The notes under the pieces are model-generated. The model saw nothing but the letters and a program-made list of their open reading frames with translations, was not told the DNA's origin and did not search any database. From NCBI GenBank assembly GCA_001630475.1, contig KV419424.1, positions 362,040 to 426,039 on the forward strand: a stretch of 64,000 nucleotides of DNA, read 5' to 3'. Every line of letters starts with the position of its first letter. The first letter of the stretch is position 1. The translations under genes were made by a program, and so were the position numbers. This stretch comes from Sistotremastrum niveocremeum HHB9708. Taxonomy: Eukaryota; Basidiomycota; Agaricomycetes; Sistotremastrales; Sistotremastraceae. Shown here piece after piece: positions 1-12,495 of this stretch.

Positions 1-195
1 AGAAAGATGATTAAAGGTGCGAGGCTGGATCGACGCTTGAACAGATAAGAGAAGAAATGGAACCAGCAATGTCATGCAGCATGCAGATAATAGGTTATTC
101 CTGCATCGTCTGCGCTCATGATGAGCCATGACCAGGTCGTGGCCACCTCCACGAGTTGCGGATGGGAAATTCCCGGCCTGTTGCTCGCTCCCGTT

Positions 196-762
196 ATGGT
201 CACCTATAGCCTATGGGTGAAATACTCCGCTGTCCATGATTCAACCACAATAACTGAAAGGGCCTCTTGTGCTGCAGGTCATCAATAAAGCAGGTGGCCT
301 GGTCTATCAGAGAAATTTCGCAGGTTCGTTTCTACGAATTTTGTGATAGCTTTCCCGTCACAACCGCTCCTAGACGGCCTCGCCCAACTATCATCCAACG
401 AATATCTCGTTCTAGCCGGAACGTTGCATGGCATTCATGCTATCACATCTCGTCTATCACCAACCGGCACCAGCTCCGGCGTTCAAGTTATCGAAGGAGA
501 AACTCTGAAGATCACAATATTCCTGACGCTCACAGGTGCACTCTGCTTCCATGCTCCTGTCTGGCCACTGACCGTCGGTTTATCAGGGACCAAGTTCGTA
601 CTGGTAACCTCTTTAGCAGACCAGAACAGTGAACCTGTTTTGCGCAAAGTTTATGAAGCGTATGCAGACACCGTAATGAAGAATCCGTTCCAGACACCCG
701 AAATGCCCATCAGAACAGACAACTTCGATCTGCGCATCTCAACTTTACTGGGAGGCTCATGA
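196..762 (+). CDS. TRS23: TRAPP complex subunit Trs23/TRAPPC4 (sybindin family)
   Basis: Small core subunit of the TRAPP tethering complex, which acts as the exchange factor for Rab1/Ypt1 in ER-Golgi and autophagy traffic. Four exons fit: 196-216, 278-323, 374-535 and 587-762, giving 134 residues. The first exon encodes only seven residues (MVTYSLW) and splices into VINKAGGLVYQ, the family's N-terminal beta strand. The next exons give LSSNEYLVLAGTLHGIHAI and, across a 51-nt in-frame intron, GTKFVLVT. The C-terminal signature VLRKVYEAYAD...NPF..PEMPIR is intact. It is shorter than human TRAPPC4 (219 residues) because the PDZ-like insertion is absent. The gene converges on the RNA-dependent RNA polymerase with 52 bp between stop codons. 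Identity is very likely; exon 1 is inferred from the motif it restores. Confidence 0.9.
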
Positions 763-814
763 TGTCAAAGCTGCTCGAGTTCTCCAATACATGATATACT
801 CCCCGCCTCTACTA

Positions 815-3800
815 TTACAATGCCCTCAGAGTGTCGACAAGATGCAACATATGACCCAACGCAACGAATCCGAAACTCTTCCCGCCAAATTCAGAACCGT
901 TCTCGCCAGATAAACACCATGCCGCCCAGCTTCGTTTGAGCGCTGCCTGTAGCTTTGGGCGACTGCGTTCCACGACTCCAAGTCGAGAGATGAGCAGCTC
1001 CACCAAGTGTTGAGACCGGTCTCTGAGGCTCGCGACCTTGTCTTTTCGCAGCCGTGGCTGTGAGCAATTACCGAGAATAGTACCGAGCATGATTTCTTCC
1101 TCAGATAACCGGACAGAGCCATCAGTTGAGACAGTACATGTCTCCGCTATGTACTTCAGTTCCGTTTGGTATTGTCTGAAGAGCTCGCGAGTTTCTTCAG
1201 AGATGAGGATGCCGCCGAGCGAAAAGATTTGCTCCAACGATTGTCGGAGCGTCGGAGTGATGACGGAGTGCCATGTATTCTCTGCTCCTTCGGTGTCGGT
1301 AGTGTTTTCGAAGGCCTTGGTGTCTTCGTCTTCGATCGTTATTGCTCGATATAGATAGCCAATTGCCCTTGTACTTTCGTAAAAATCTTGAAGAGAGTAA
1401 ACGGCCTCCACTACATCGCATATGACAACATAAAGTCGCTCCTACCTGAGGATCGTGGGGCAGAGACTTCTCCTGTGTTCCAATCGGGTGTGTATGGAAT
1501 CAGTCTTCTCGGCATCTCCGTTAGATCAACAGCTTGTCCCGTCTGCCTAACTTAAGCCCTAATGAATCAATATTTGATGTCTATGGCACACCTTCGGAAA
1601 GTCCACGGCTTGGCTGCACATTTCTGCTAGCTTCAAGCACTTTGGGTCTCTAACTCCAAGCTGTTTATAAATCTACCTGAGCCCCCGGCAACACATTATC
1701 ATAGAACATCGCTTACTGCGGACTGATCTGCAATTATCAGATGATTATTGCTCAAAAGGCCCAATCTGATCTCAAATTAGAAGCCCGTTTTTGTATACCA
1801 ATCGATCGTTACGCACACCTAGTGAGGAGATAAAATTGGCGTGTCATAAAGACACAAAAAGAACTCACGTCCGACACGAAATAATCTACGACGAAATCCA
1901 CAATATCTTCTATTTTGCTGTCATAATCCAACTGTTTGAGAGGGATGGGATCATAAGCTGCAGGTTTTGTGCCCGCGCGATCCTTGCCAATGATCAAGAG
2001 GTCCGAATGAAAGCAAATCTCGAAGAGGTCGCTGTTCATCACGTTAGACATATGCGAGCGACGATTCTGGACTTCACTAATGCTAACCCATCCAGATCTC
2101 CACCACCCAAGAACGATGGCAACGGTCTGGGTCCTTTGACGGCGCGTTAATGCCATATAAACGAAGACCAACATATTTACCATCGCAACTAAACACCAAG
2201 CAGTTGACCAGTTCATGATAATAACATCGTTCTCCTTCTCGCAGGTCAGGCTTTCCCATTGCCCAGACCATTTGCACTGTGGAGGACGGTCACTAAACAG
2301 GATAAACTGACCAACAAGATTCTCACCATCTCCCGGGTGGACCGTAGGACTTCTGGACACAAACGCACGTCCTTTCGGGTATTCCAGCTCTCCTGTCTCC
2401 GGGTTTCGGACGCAAACTTCTGTGATTCAGTGTCAGGATACTTCGCTCGATTCAGCCGCTCACCGAATACCTGACGATCACGTAAATATTTGACACCCGG
2501 CTCATTCTTATGAGCGAAGCCTTCATCGGCTACTCCAACCAGTTTCCAGGCATCAGGGACCGGGATTCTGGCCCTATGTTTCAGCTCTCTCAATATATGC
2601 ACCTTGGTCGTGCCAATAAGACCCTTGATAAAGGAATCCTGTAGATTTAGGTGAGGTGTCCCAGAATCGAACGAGAGTCCCAGGTTCTGCAGATGCTGAA
2701 GGACGCGACCTAATCTGAAGGGAGAACCTAAGCCGTAACCCCAAAGTATTTTCCTGAATTCGTCGACAGAACGGTCTATGTTATCGAGTGCAGATATAGC
2801 GCGCTTCTGAAGGCCCAGAAAAATCTCCATAGGGACACCCAAGTCCTCTAAGATCATGATGAGAGGCCTGCGAAAGTCAGTTAATAAGGGGAGAGAAAAG
2901 AGAAAGGACATGAAGGCCGCGCAAGGCATAACTCTACATACCGGTTGAGAAACATCTTCCCGGGATATTTGAATGCTTGAACGATTTCAATTGGCAAATC
3001 GCGACTTTCCACCTCAAATTTCTTCATCGATTTCCGAAGACAAAGTTGGGTACCCTTCAACGACGGATCGAGGGCGATAACTCCTTTGTAGCCGGCGATA
3101 CGAACTTGAAACTGAAATGGAGGAATGAGAAGGGAACGCAGGCGCTCAAAATATTACCAACAGCAGAAGGACAGGGTATGCTCTGGCTATGCCGGTGACG
3201 GTCCCTCAACAAAGATTCCCATATTCGCGAGGCCAACTCTCCAGACATGGTACCAACGCCGTCTGTGAAGCAACGGTTGTGGCGTTTGACATCCTGTATT
3301 TCTTGCCATTCCGAGGAGCACACCGTAATAGAGGGATCTGTCGCGGTGAAGGCCTGTGCCATGCGGGCTGCAAATCGAGCAGGACATCTGATGTCCTGAC
3401 TGAAGTTTCCCAACCCTTGCCGGATTGTTGAAGCGGAAACCCAGCCCAAGATAGGATGTTTGAAACGATGAACAAACCATACGGCATGTTCGCGAAGAGA
3501 CGAACTAGAATAAGCCAAGAATTCGAAGTGTCGACCAGCAAGCGAGAAACCTTCACAGAGTAAACCTCCGACACGTTCTGCCACAAATTCTCGTGCATCA
3601 ACTTTACGATCCCATCGCAACAGTAAGCCATCCTCTTCGCGAAAATCGACCCGTAAGAAGTGGTGTTGAAAGTCTAGAAACTGCCTCAGCACTCGATTGC
3701 TTTGGCTCAGATACGGCCCTTCAAGCCTCATGGCTGTTGGAGTAACAGTAACATGCCAACAAAACATTAAACCAGAGCTAGGCTGTGGGCTGTTTCTGTC

Positions 3801-5172
3801 TTGACTTTCAATGACGGCACGCTCGAAACATTGCTCCAGGGTTTCATAAGACGATTTCCGCTGGCGAATAAAGCTGGCGAAGTGTCGCAGAATTTCACCA
3901 ACCGTGCGTGTGGAGGATTTGTTACACAGAAGTTGCACCTGTGGCTTGACGTACGTTTGAATCTGCTGGGTAGTGACTAACCCATTGCGTAAAAGTGCTT
4001 CGCATTGGAACCCCACTCGAAATTCCAATCCCAGAAGCCATTTTTGGATTTCTCGGAGGGCACGGGGGGTAAAATATTGTCGTGATTCGGCCGAAACAGG
4101 ATACCAGATCGGCCTCAGCTGGGCAATCTTGCAAAGTTTCTCAAATTCTTTCGGGCCGCCCAGATGAGCAAACACGACACGTAAATGTGGAGCATAAGCA
4201 GCGCAACATGCGTGAGCTTCGTCGAGTGCAGACAGCCTCCTTCTATACCTCCGATCGTGGTTTTCAGAGCCTATTTCTCGGTTCATCGGTTCACTTTCTA
4301 GAGAACATGGCGTATTCATCTCGAAGATAGCATCTGCGGCTATCCGTCAGATTTATGCTGGCCAAGAAAACCGACAATAACGAGTTTACAAGGATTGCCG
4401 ACGTCTTCGCCGAGGACAATTGTTTTGACAGAAGCGAATTTGACAACAATGCTATAGACCGTGTCGTCCCGTATTGGATTACCGATGCGAATTCTGATGG
4501 ATTTGTATTGATACTCGATAGAAAGGACGCAATAGTCAGAATCAATGAGATGCCTTTGCCATTCAACGCAGAATATCCTTTGTCGAGGGTGTTCTTTATC
4601 GATGACCCCAAACTCCACCTGAGCGACTGTCTCAGAGAGACACACGCAAGATGATCGAGGTAGGATACCTTGTTGATTTGTATATCATGATCCAGTGCTT
4701 TGAGTGTTTCTTCCCGTTTGCTACTGACCTCGGGTGGGATCCACGGAACCTTTTTGAGAACGGTCACAACGTCAGTGGGAGGATCAGGTTTGTCAGCGCG
4801 ACGAAAGCGGATCGTCCGTCCGTTCAGCACGACTTTAATCGGTTGTTCCTTCCTTGTGGTGGCTTCTAGAAACCGCTCTCCGATTGATCTAGTCGGTAGT
4901 ATTAAAATACCCTAGATCAAGCTTAGCATCTGAGCAGCGGGATAGAGGGCAATGTGTACATGTCCAGCGTTTCGTAGTCCACTGTTGCCTTCTTTGAGAT
5001 CAACACTGAAGTTCATGGGTCTTGGTCTGCGGCTAAACTTGTCGGAATGTAATTCTAGGGGTCGCCTGAGTGTACTTGGGATATGCGCCGGTCAAGTCAT
5101 ACCGTTAGCCAGAGCACGAGTAAGTTCTCTGCTAGTGACTCTGTGTTCGATGCCATCCATTTGGATATTCAT
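815..5172 (-). CDS. rdp1: RNA-dependent RNA polymerase (QDE-1/Rdp1 family)
   Basis: Cellular RNA-dependent RNA polymerase of the RNAi/quelling pathway, which copies aberrant RNA into dsRNA for Dicer. The gene is split by many short introns. The N-terminus (MNIQMDGIEHRVTSREL, start at 5172) resembles the RRM-like start of fungal RdRPs, and GILILPTRSIGERFLEA follows after an intron. Core motifs are VTVTPTAMRLEGPYLSQSNR, VDFREED, FEFLAYSSSSLREHAVWF, CFTDGVGTMS, LEDLGVPMEIFLGLQ and ARIPVPDAWKLVGVADE. The catalytic loop GGGDLDGD is restored by a 54-nt intron at about 2045-2100 lying inside the last GD. CLKLAEMCSQAVDFPK and the C-terminal helical region follow, ending LVDTLRAL. All key motifs are present, so the gene looks functional. 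A start at 5253 in the same frame is possible but would leave only 12 bp to the divergent SNW1 start. Confidence 0.93.
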
Positions 5173-5265
5173 CACGCGGGCGGTGGTGGCACGCAGCCTG
5201 AGGTCGCGAGCGTCTCTAAAGATGTGGCGGAGCTCGAAATTGCCGTTGGTCATCTCAGGAGCGTC

Positions 5266-7233
5266 ATGTCAGTCCTTGCATCGTGAGTGTCTGCAAACAT
5301 TGATACTCGTATATAGCTAACTCTTGTCAAGTATTCTACCTCAACCCGCGCATCAACCATCTGTCGCTGATGAGGACGAAACAGAATCGGTCCAAGATAT
5401 CGCGCCCCGTCGATCAACAATTCCGCCCTATGGTCAGAGACGAGGTTGGAGACCAGAGAGTCCAGATGACTTCATGGATGGAGGCGCATATCCCGAATGT
5501 CACGTCGCTCAGTACCCGTTGGAAATGGGGAAAAAGAAGGTGCGCAGACAGCCGCTGCATCACACTGATTTACATGGCTCACAATGGATTTCTGCACAGG
5601 CCGTCTCTGGAAACACACTGGCCCTTCAAGTGGATGGCGAAGGAAATGTACGCTACGACGCGATAGCCCAACAAGGGCACAGAGATGGGAGAGTGGTGCA
5701 ATCGCAGTTCAAAGATCTCGTACCTTTGGCGCATCGAAAGGATCTGGACGAGCAAGCAAAATCGCTTGAAAGACCAACCGAAGATGAAGTACAGTCCACC
5801 GCGGAACGCACCAGAGCTGCCCTGGAAAAACTGGTCACCGGAAAGATCAAGGCGGCTCAACCCAAGCACGTACCTGATGCTCAGGGTAAAACCAGTTTTA
5901 TCAGATATACACCCGGTCAGCAAAGTGGGGAGGGCGGTCTCAAGCAGCGCATCATAAAAATGTCGGAGGTTGTGGAAGATCCTTTAGAGCCCCCCAGGTT
6001 TAAGCATAAAAAAATCCCCCGAGGTCCTCCCAGCCCACCCCCTCCTATTCTGCGCAGCCCACCCCGCAAGGCAACTGCACAAGAACAAAAAGAGTGGATG
6101 ATTCCTCCATGTATCTCTAATTGGAAAAACAACAAAGGTTTCACAATTCCTCTGGATAAACGTTTGGCAGCCGATGGGCGCGGTCTTCAAGACGTGAGTG
6201 CAAGCGCCATCTCTTATATACTGGTATTAATCCAAGCAGGTCCATATCAATGATAACTTTGCCAAATTCTCCGAAGCACTATTTGTCGCAGACCGACATG
6301 CTCGTGAAGAAGTACGACAACGTTCGATCATGCAGCAAAAGTTGGCGCAGAAAGAAAAAGCAGCCAAAGAAGAGCATCTTCGTTTGCTGGCTCAACAGGC
6401 CAGAGAAGAACGCGGTGGCATCGGTGCCGCCAAACCATCTACTGCGGGCAAACAAGCTATGGCAACGCAACTTGCCGATTACGGTAGTGACAGTGATGCA
6501 GCAAGCGAAGCTGGTGGCAGCGAAGAAGACGAGGACGCTGCTAAAGTGCGGGATGAGATGCGTCGGGAGAAGCGCTATGAGCGTGAAAGAGAAATGAGAA
6601 TGAATAATATGGGAACGGAACAAAGAGCGAAGCAGCTTGCTCGGTGAGTCCAGTCTAACAATCCCTTTTCGACCCTAAAGTTCTCTCCACAGGCAACAAA
6701 ACCGTGACATATCTGAGAAGATAGCACTGGGGCTTGCTAAGCCGACACTGTCAAAAGAGTCCATGCTAGACTCCCGGCTATTCAACCGCGAGTCACTATC
6801 TGGATCGTTCGCCGATGAAGATAGTTATAACTTATATGATCGACCTCTCTTCCACGGCTCATCCGCTGCTGCCGCCATTTACAAGGCTCGCGGAAATATT
6901 GTTGAAGGTAACGAGGAATCATTTGGCGGAGGAACAGAAGACGGCATATCAAAGGCCTTGGACAATGACCGCTTTGGGCTCGGCCAAGCTAGAGTTGGAT
7001 TTGAAGGCGCAAGCGAACAAGAGGTCAGAGAAGGCCCTGTGCAGTTTGAAAAGGATAATGGAGATGTCTTCGGGCTTGACAAATTCCTTGACGAGGCGAA
7101 GAGTGGTAGGAAGCGAGGTTTGGATGCCGAGGCGTGAGTGATCTTCCTTTCGAGTTAATTAAACCAACTAACCTCTCACAGTGGAGGCGCACGCAAACGA
7201 CAGCAACTCGATCAGGCCGGGGAGAGAGAATGA
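5266..7233 (+). CDS. PRP45: Pre-mRNA splicing factor SNW1/SKIP/Prp45
   Basis: SNW-domain protein of the activated spliceosome (Prp19-associated) that also acts as a transcription co-regulator in animals. Exon 1 is only 17 nt (5266-5282), and intron 5283-5331 joins it to SILPQPAHQP. The SNW core shows IPPYGQRRGWRPES, YPLEMGKKK, TAERTRAALEKLVTGKI, the family-naming CISNWKNNKGFTIPLDKR, and after a further intron VHINDNFAKFSEALFVADR. A charged coiled region (about 6330-6640) with SDSDAASEAGGSEEDED follows, then the ISEKIALGLAKP and DNDRFGLDKFL-type C-terminal motifs. The last exon ends ARKRQQLDQAGERE. The gene is divergent from the RdRP (93 bp between ATGs) and converges on BCKDHB. Confidence 0.95.
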
Positions 7234-7308
7234 TGTCGTTGTTGATATCACTAGTGTACACATTATGTATAATATGCTATTTATCCTCGACCCTTGCACT
7301 TGATCAGC

Positions 7309-8939
7309 TCAATATGTCAAAGCTTTGATGATGCCGTCGAGTACTCGTACAGCATCCGGAATGTAGAACTTTTCATATTGTAATGCCACAGGGGTGCTAA
7401 TTTCAGAATCTCTGTCAGTATTTAGATTGAAGGTCTTATGACGACTTACTCCCATCCGGTAACGCGATGAACCGGAGCTTCCAAGCGAAGAAAACACCGC
7501 TTCTGTATTTCAGTAGCAATCTCTCCAGCAACGCCGCCCGTTCGACCAGCTTCATGTACAATGAGCAATCTGCCGGTTTTCTGGACGCTCTTCACGACAG
7601 TGTCAACGTCCCAGGGTAAGATTGTCCTGAGGTCTATTAATTCCACCGAGGCAGACCGGACGGATTGAGGAATGAGGGCATCGAGAGAGGGAGGTGGTTG
7701 AGACAAATGATGTATCGCAGTTTCGCAAGTGTAAACTGGAGTTCCGTATGTTAGAATGGTCAGATCGGATCCGCTCGTTAGAATTTCGGCCTGAGAAAGG
7801 GGAAGCTCATAGTCATCCAAAGGGACTTGTTCAACTGGAGACAAGCTGTCAGACAATACGGATACAATAGGTATGCTCATTCATACTTGCAGATCGATAA
7901 AGAATTTTCGGCTCCATGAATATGACGGGATTAGGGTCACGAATGGAGGCCAAGAGAAGGCCTTTGGCTTGTATCGGCGAGCGCGGGATGACAATCTTTA
8001 CAAGAATGAGAGCGATCGAGAAAGTGGGTGGTACAATTCACCTTTAAACCCGCAGCACCTAGAAAAAACCCTTCTGGACTCTGCGAATGATAGAGGCCCC
8101 CGTGACCAACAGCCATAGTAGGCGTGCGGATGGTCAAGCCTCCCACGTTGTATTGACCACCTGAGCGATAACGTAGTTTGGCAGCTTCATTGACGAGCTG
8201 TAACTAAGTAAGGCATCTGCGGGGCACTATGATTGTCGAAAGACTCATACCTGATCAAAGGCGGGATAGATGTAATCCGAGAATTGAATTTCAGCAATAG
8301 CGGTTTGGCCCATTGCGGCCAGACCTATTCCAAAACCAGCGATGCCTTGTTCAGTTAACGGTGTGTTAAAGACTCTCTCGCGACCTGGTCATGATGAGAT
8401 AAGAAACAGATAAGAAACATGAGAGTAAGGTAGAAGTAGGCACCGAATTCCTCCGCAAGGCCCATGGTACATCTAAAGACCCCCCCGAAAGCCACGTCCT
8501 CTCCGAATACCACAGCAGTTTCATCCTTGTTCAGTGCAATACTGCCACAGGTGAGCTATGAAGTTGTAGGTACGCAAGTGATGATACCTCATCGCGTCTC
8601 GGACAGCCTGGTAAGTGTTCATCTTGCGAGTCTCTCGTGAATCGACGAGCACGGAACTGGAAGATCCGACTTGGGGGTCATCGCACCATCGTATGGATGG
8701 GGTCTTTAATGCGGCCTCTCGAGTAGAACGGAGCAAAGTGGATGTCGCTATGGAGGGCACATGGCCGCCAGCTGGGGGAGGCTCGATTGCAGCCTCCGTG
8801 GACATAAATCTGGAGATGACTGTAGAAACATTCTGGAACACTAGTTTGAGCAGAGAGACCAGAATATTTCTGAGATATATACCTTTGAGGGATAGTGAGT
8901 TGAAAGTCGCGCAGGACGACCCAACCTCGGACGCAACAT
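7309..8939 (-). CDS. BCKDHB: Branched-chain 2-oxoacid dehydrogenase E1 beta subunit, mitochondrial
   Basis: Beta subunit of the thiamine-diphosphate E1 component that decarboxylates the 2-oxo acids of Leu, Ile and Val. The N-terminus [18 protein letters not shown] looks like a mitochondrial presequence and is joined by an intron to [14 protein letters not shown]. Then come [12 protein letters not shown], the [20 protein letters not shown] loop, [56 protein letters not shown] and the final [21 protein letters not shown]. Length and motif order match the family. Its start lies only 38 bp from the divergent creC start, and it converges on SNW1 with 75 bp between stops. Confidence 0.94.
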
Positions 8940-8977
8940 AGCCAGGGACGCGGACTCCGTGGTCAGATCCGACGACG

Positions 8978-11255
8978 ATGGAACTCGTCAATGATTCGAC
9001 GTTTGTGGCCCCTGAAGGTGTCTACTCACTGACAGAGGATATCAAGGCCCCGACGTTTGGGACTGGCACTGTCATGAATGCCCAACAGTCTCAATATCCT
9101 ACACGAGTCTCTACGGTCACCATCCACTTCCCAGGCCCAAAGGCAGCTGGCTCTGCTGGCCTCGCTGTTCTGTTGGGAGGCACCAAGGACTCAAAGGCTA
9201 AAGAGAAAGAGAAAGAAAAGGAGAAAGAAACGGATCGTGCCAGCAATTCAAGCAGCGAGCACCTCGATGACCAGGACACCTTCGCATCTCCAGACCCTGT
9301 CCAGCCCAACGATCCACTGTCTCCAAAGCCTGCAAGCCCCCTCTTCCCACCCACTCCCACACAGACCGGGAAGAAAAAGTCAATCTTGCGCCCCAAGCAC
9401 AATATACGTACCACATCGTCCACATTCGTCACCCGTCTGCATAGCGTGGAGGGCCTCAACAGGATTCTTACTGTATTTTTTCCCAATCTCGTACCCGAAT
9501 CACCATCTAATGTCTATCATAGTCAAAACAAGGAGATGTTACTTTTCTATTCTATAATTCTGGCAAAAGCTTTTTCTGGACGGAGATCGGCAGCAAGACC
9601 AAAGTTAGCCAAGCTTCGTCGAAAGAAGCCTTCCTGACCCTCTTCTATAGGACCCGCTTGCTCGTATCACTTTCTCCGCATTCCCTACTTGTCACGATGT
9701 CAACCTTGCAACGGCTTCTCCGGACAGAATTGATGTCGTGATTGGTTTCAGCACGGGTGACCTGGTTTGGTTTGGTGAGCTGGGTTTGCATTTGCATACA
9801 GCGGGCTGCTGAACCAACGTTATTTCCAGACCCTCTTTCATCTCGCTACGTGCGGTTGAATAAACAGGTGCATTACCTGTTCTCTCTTCCCCTATTCCAC
9901 GTTAACCTACGTCGCAAGTAGGGTAGCATCTCTACTTCTCCATGCCTCTCCGTTCACTGGGTCCCGACATCTCATACCCTCTTTTTCACCTGCCATGCTG
10001 ATGGCACTATGATACTTTTCGACAAGGAGCGGGAAGACGGTACTTTCACACGCATCCTCGGTAGCTCTGCGCAGACTCCGAAGCCAGAGTCTGAGGCAAG
10101 CGCTGACATCGGGCATTCCCCATCGGATTTCAGCTCAGACTGGGACACTCTCAGCGGTATTATTGTGTCGACGCCTCCCTTACTCGCTGCTAAGGCAGGA
10201 CAAAGTGGATCTAACAACATACATTCGCCGACGGGAAAAGAAAAACCAGCGAGAAACCCAGTGGCACACTGGAAGGTCTCTCGCCGTCCAATTCCCGGTA
10301 TGACTATTCTCATATCTCATGTCACTTTCCGTGACTCTTGATCATCAGACTTCACATTTTCCCCCGATGCTCGATATGTGGCCGTGATCTCAGAAGATGG
10401 ATACTTACGCATAATAGATGTAGAGCACGAAGAGTGAGTTCAGTGAGTAAGTCAATCATGCGGATCTCACTAAGAAACAACAGCTTGATCGACTGCTATG
10501 CTTCTTATTTTGGTGCCCTGACCTGTGTCGCATGGTCGCCTGACAGCCGATTCATTCTGGTATGTAAACGTATCTTCTCAGCGCATGATTGTTGATTTCA
10601 GATAGACAGGAGGCCAAGATGATCTAGTCACTATCTTCTCTCCGGCAGAACGGCGTCTGATAGCACGTTGCTCGGGCCACTCATCCTTCATATCCGCTCT
10701 CGCTTTCGACCCATTTCGATGTGATGGAAGAACATACCGTTTTGGAAGCGTCGGTGAAGACAATAAATTGATTCTAGTATGTTCATTCAGTCCGGTCCAC
10801 GGAGTTATTTTGACATTCTTTCCGTAGTGGGACTTTTCCAGCGGTGCAATACATCGCCCTAAGCTCCAGCCCGGGCTACACAGGTTCTCTCTATCATCTA
10901 CATTCGAATTGGTTTTACCTAAGCGCGGAGAAACTAACGACCCTTCAAGTCCTCCAGTCCCAGATGCGTCTGGAACAGGATCTCCACGTTATCATCCGGC
11001 CCCCTCGAAGAATGAAGCTGCCGTTTTGCAGCCTGTTCTAGTACGTGATCGTTTGATGAGTCTCGACCAATGTCAACCATCTGAGCAATCGACTTCTAGA
11101 TCAAACAGCTGGATGGTGACATGCTGTCATATCTCAATTTTCTTCGTGACAGCATATTGTCAGTCACCAAGACGGGCAGTATCAAGGCCTGGGTTCGACC
11201 ATTGGCACCTGCCCGTCACAGGCACCCGAAAAATGCAGGAACTCTGTCTATTTAA
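8978..11255 (+). CDS. creC: WD40 protein of the CreC/WDR20 family
   Basis: Homologue of Aspergillus CreC, the WD40 partner that stabilises deubiquitinase CreB in carbon catabolite control; the human relative WDR20 activates USP12/USP46. The first exon encodes an extended N-terminal region with a Lys/Glu run and Ser/Pro-rich linker, then [15 protein letters not shown]. Later exons give [83 protein letters not shown] and [18 protein letters not shown]. The WD repeats continue with [27 protein letters not shown] and [15 protein letters not shown], and the family-typical end is [24 protein letters not shown] Ser/Pro-rich insertion precedes the last repeat. At least seven introns are needed. The N-terminal exon boundaries near 9470-9650 are the least certain. 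Confidence 0.88.
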
Positions 11256-11453
11256 TCCGGGTCATCTTTTGAGACGGTCCATCTAACTTAACGTATCTTT
11301 ATGTCTGGGGCATGTAAGCTTCTTTAGGAGTAACTAAATGGCGCTATGTCCGCGGGGCGGACAACCATTGAATGCGTCGACTTGAATAAATACTGGCTAG
11401 CGTGATATGCCGTCGGCGTCCCTATTTTACGAAGTCTTTGAGCAAGCAGCCAG

Positions 11454-12446
11454 ATGTCAGAGATTAAATTGCCATCGTCGTACCCCAGCATCGCAAATCA
11501 GGTCGTGATTGTGACAGGTTTGTACTAAAAATCCAGACGCAGCACCCGGCTTACATCTATGCGGCCATTCAGGTGGATCTTCTGGAATAGGGCTTGCAAC
11601 CGTCCTGCTATGTATACAGAATGGAGCTCGTGTTGTCATTGCAGATCTTTGTCCACCTCTTCCTTCCAACCTGCCCAATTCACCCCTATGGTCATTCACT
11701 AAAACTGATGTGGCCTCATGGAATGAGCTATCTCAGTTGTTTCGGACGACATACGAGCAGCACAACCGCATCGACATTCTCGTCGCGAATGCTGGCGTTG
11801 GAGAAGTTGAAGACCTTTTCCTCGATGAATTTGACGAAAGCACTGGAGAACTCCAGGAGCCCAAACATACGGTGCTCAGCGTCAACCTCCTGGGCGTCAT
11901 CAACTCAGTAAAGTTGGCTGCCCACTACTTCCAAAAGAGTGGGCGTTGCGGAAAAATTGTTATGACCGGGAGCACTGCAGGTGGGATACTTTCTGGATTA
12001 CAGCCCTCGCAGTATGGTTCTTGATTGTATTGACTTCTCCAACGCTGACAGCGTACCTCAACGAATGCTTGCCGGGCTATCAGGCAGCAAAACATGGTCT
12101 CTTGGGCTTCATGCGAGCCATTAGGAAAACGGCACCTCGATTCAACGTTTCTATCAACATGGTGGCACCATGGATGACCATGTCAGCACTTATGACGCCC
12201 GAGCTGCTCACAAAGGTGAAAGCAGCAGGTGTTCCGATCAACGAAGCAACCAGCGTCGCACAAGCAATAGTCTTTCTAGCAACCTGTGGTTGGAACGGAA
12301 AGACGTTATTTGTAGCTGGCAATTCGTGTACCGAGGTCGAAGATGCATTGGATTCAACGAGGCCTCTCTGGTTGGGAAGTGCTAATGACGAAGCGTGGAA
12401 GAAAGCGGAAAAGGTACAGTACTTTGAAAGCAGGAGTGGGTGGTAA
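11454..12446 (+). CDS. Short-chain dehydrogenase/reductase
   Basis: Classical SDR, an NAD(P)-dependent oxidoreductase of unknown substrate. The start MSEIKLPSSYPSIANQVVIVTG runs into an intron whose removal restores the cofactor motif TGGSSGIG. NAGVGEVEDLF (the NAG motif), VNLLGVINSVKLAAHYF and IVMTGSTA (catalytic Ser region) follow. A second intron leads to YLNECLPGYQAAKHG, containing the catalytic Tyr-x3-Lys. INMVAPWMTMS follows the active site. This type resembles 15-hydroxyprostaglandin-dehydrogenase-like SDRs, common in basidiomycetes. It converges on TRF4 with 49 bp between stops. Class is secure; substrate cannot be inferred. Confidence 0.9.
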
Positions 12447-12495
12447 CAAAACATATAGGTAGCTGTGTGCAATATAAAATAAAGATTCAGAGCGC

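Noticed and set aside
324-349. 26-nt intron in TRS23
   Set aside because: Too short; the 50-nt alternative ending at 373 restores NFADGLAQLSS, the expected family sequence.
9091-9486. 131-codon minus-strand frame in the creC first exon
   Set aside because: Antisense shadow of the Lys/Glu- and Ser/Pro-rich creC N-terminus.
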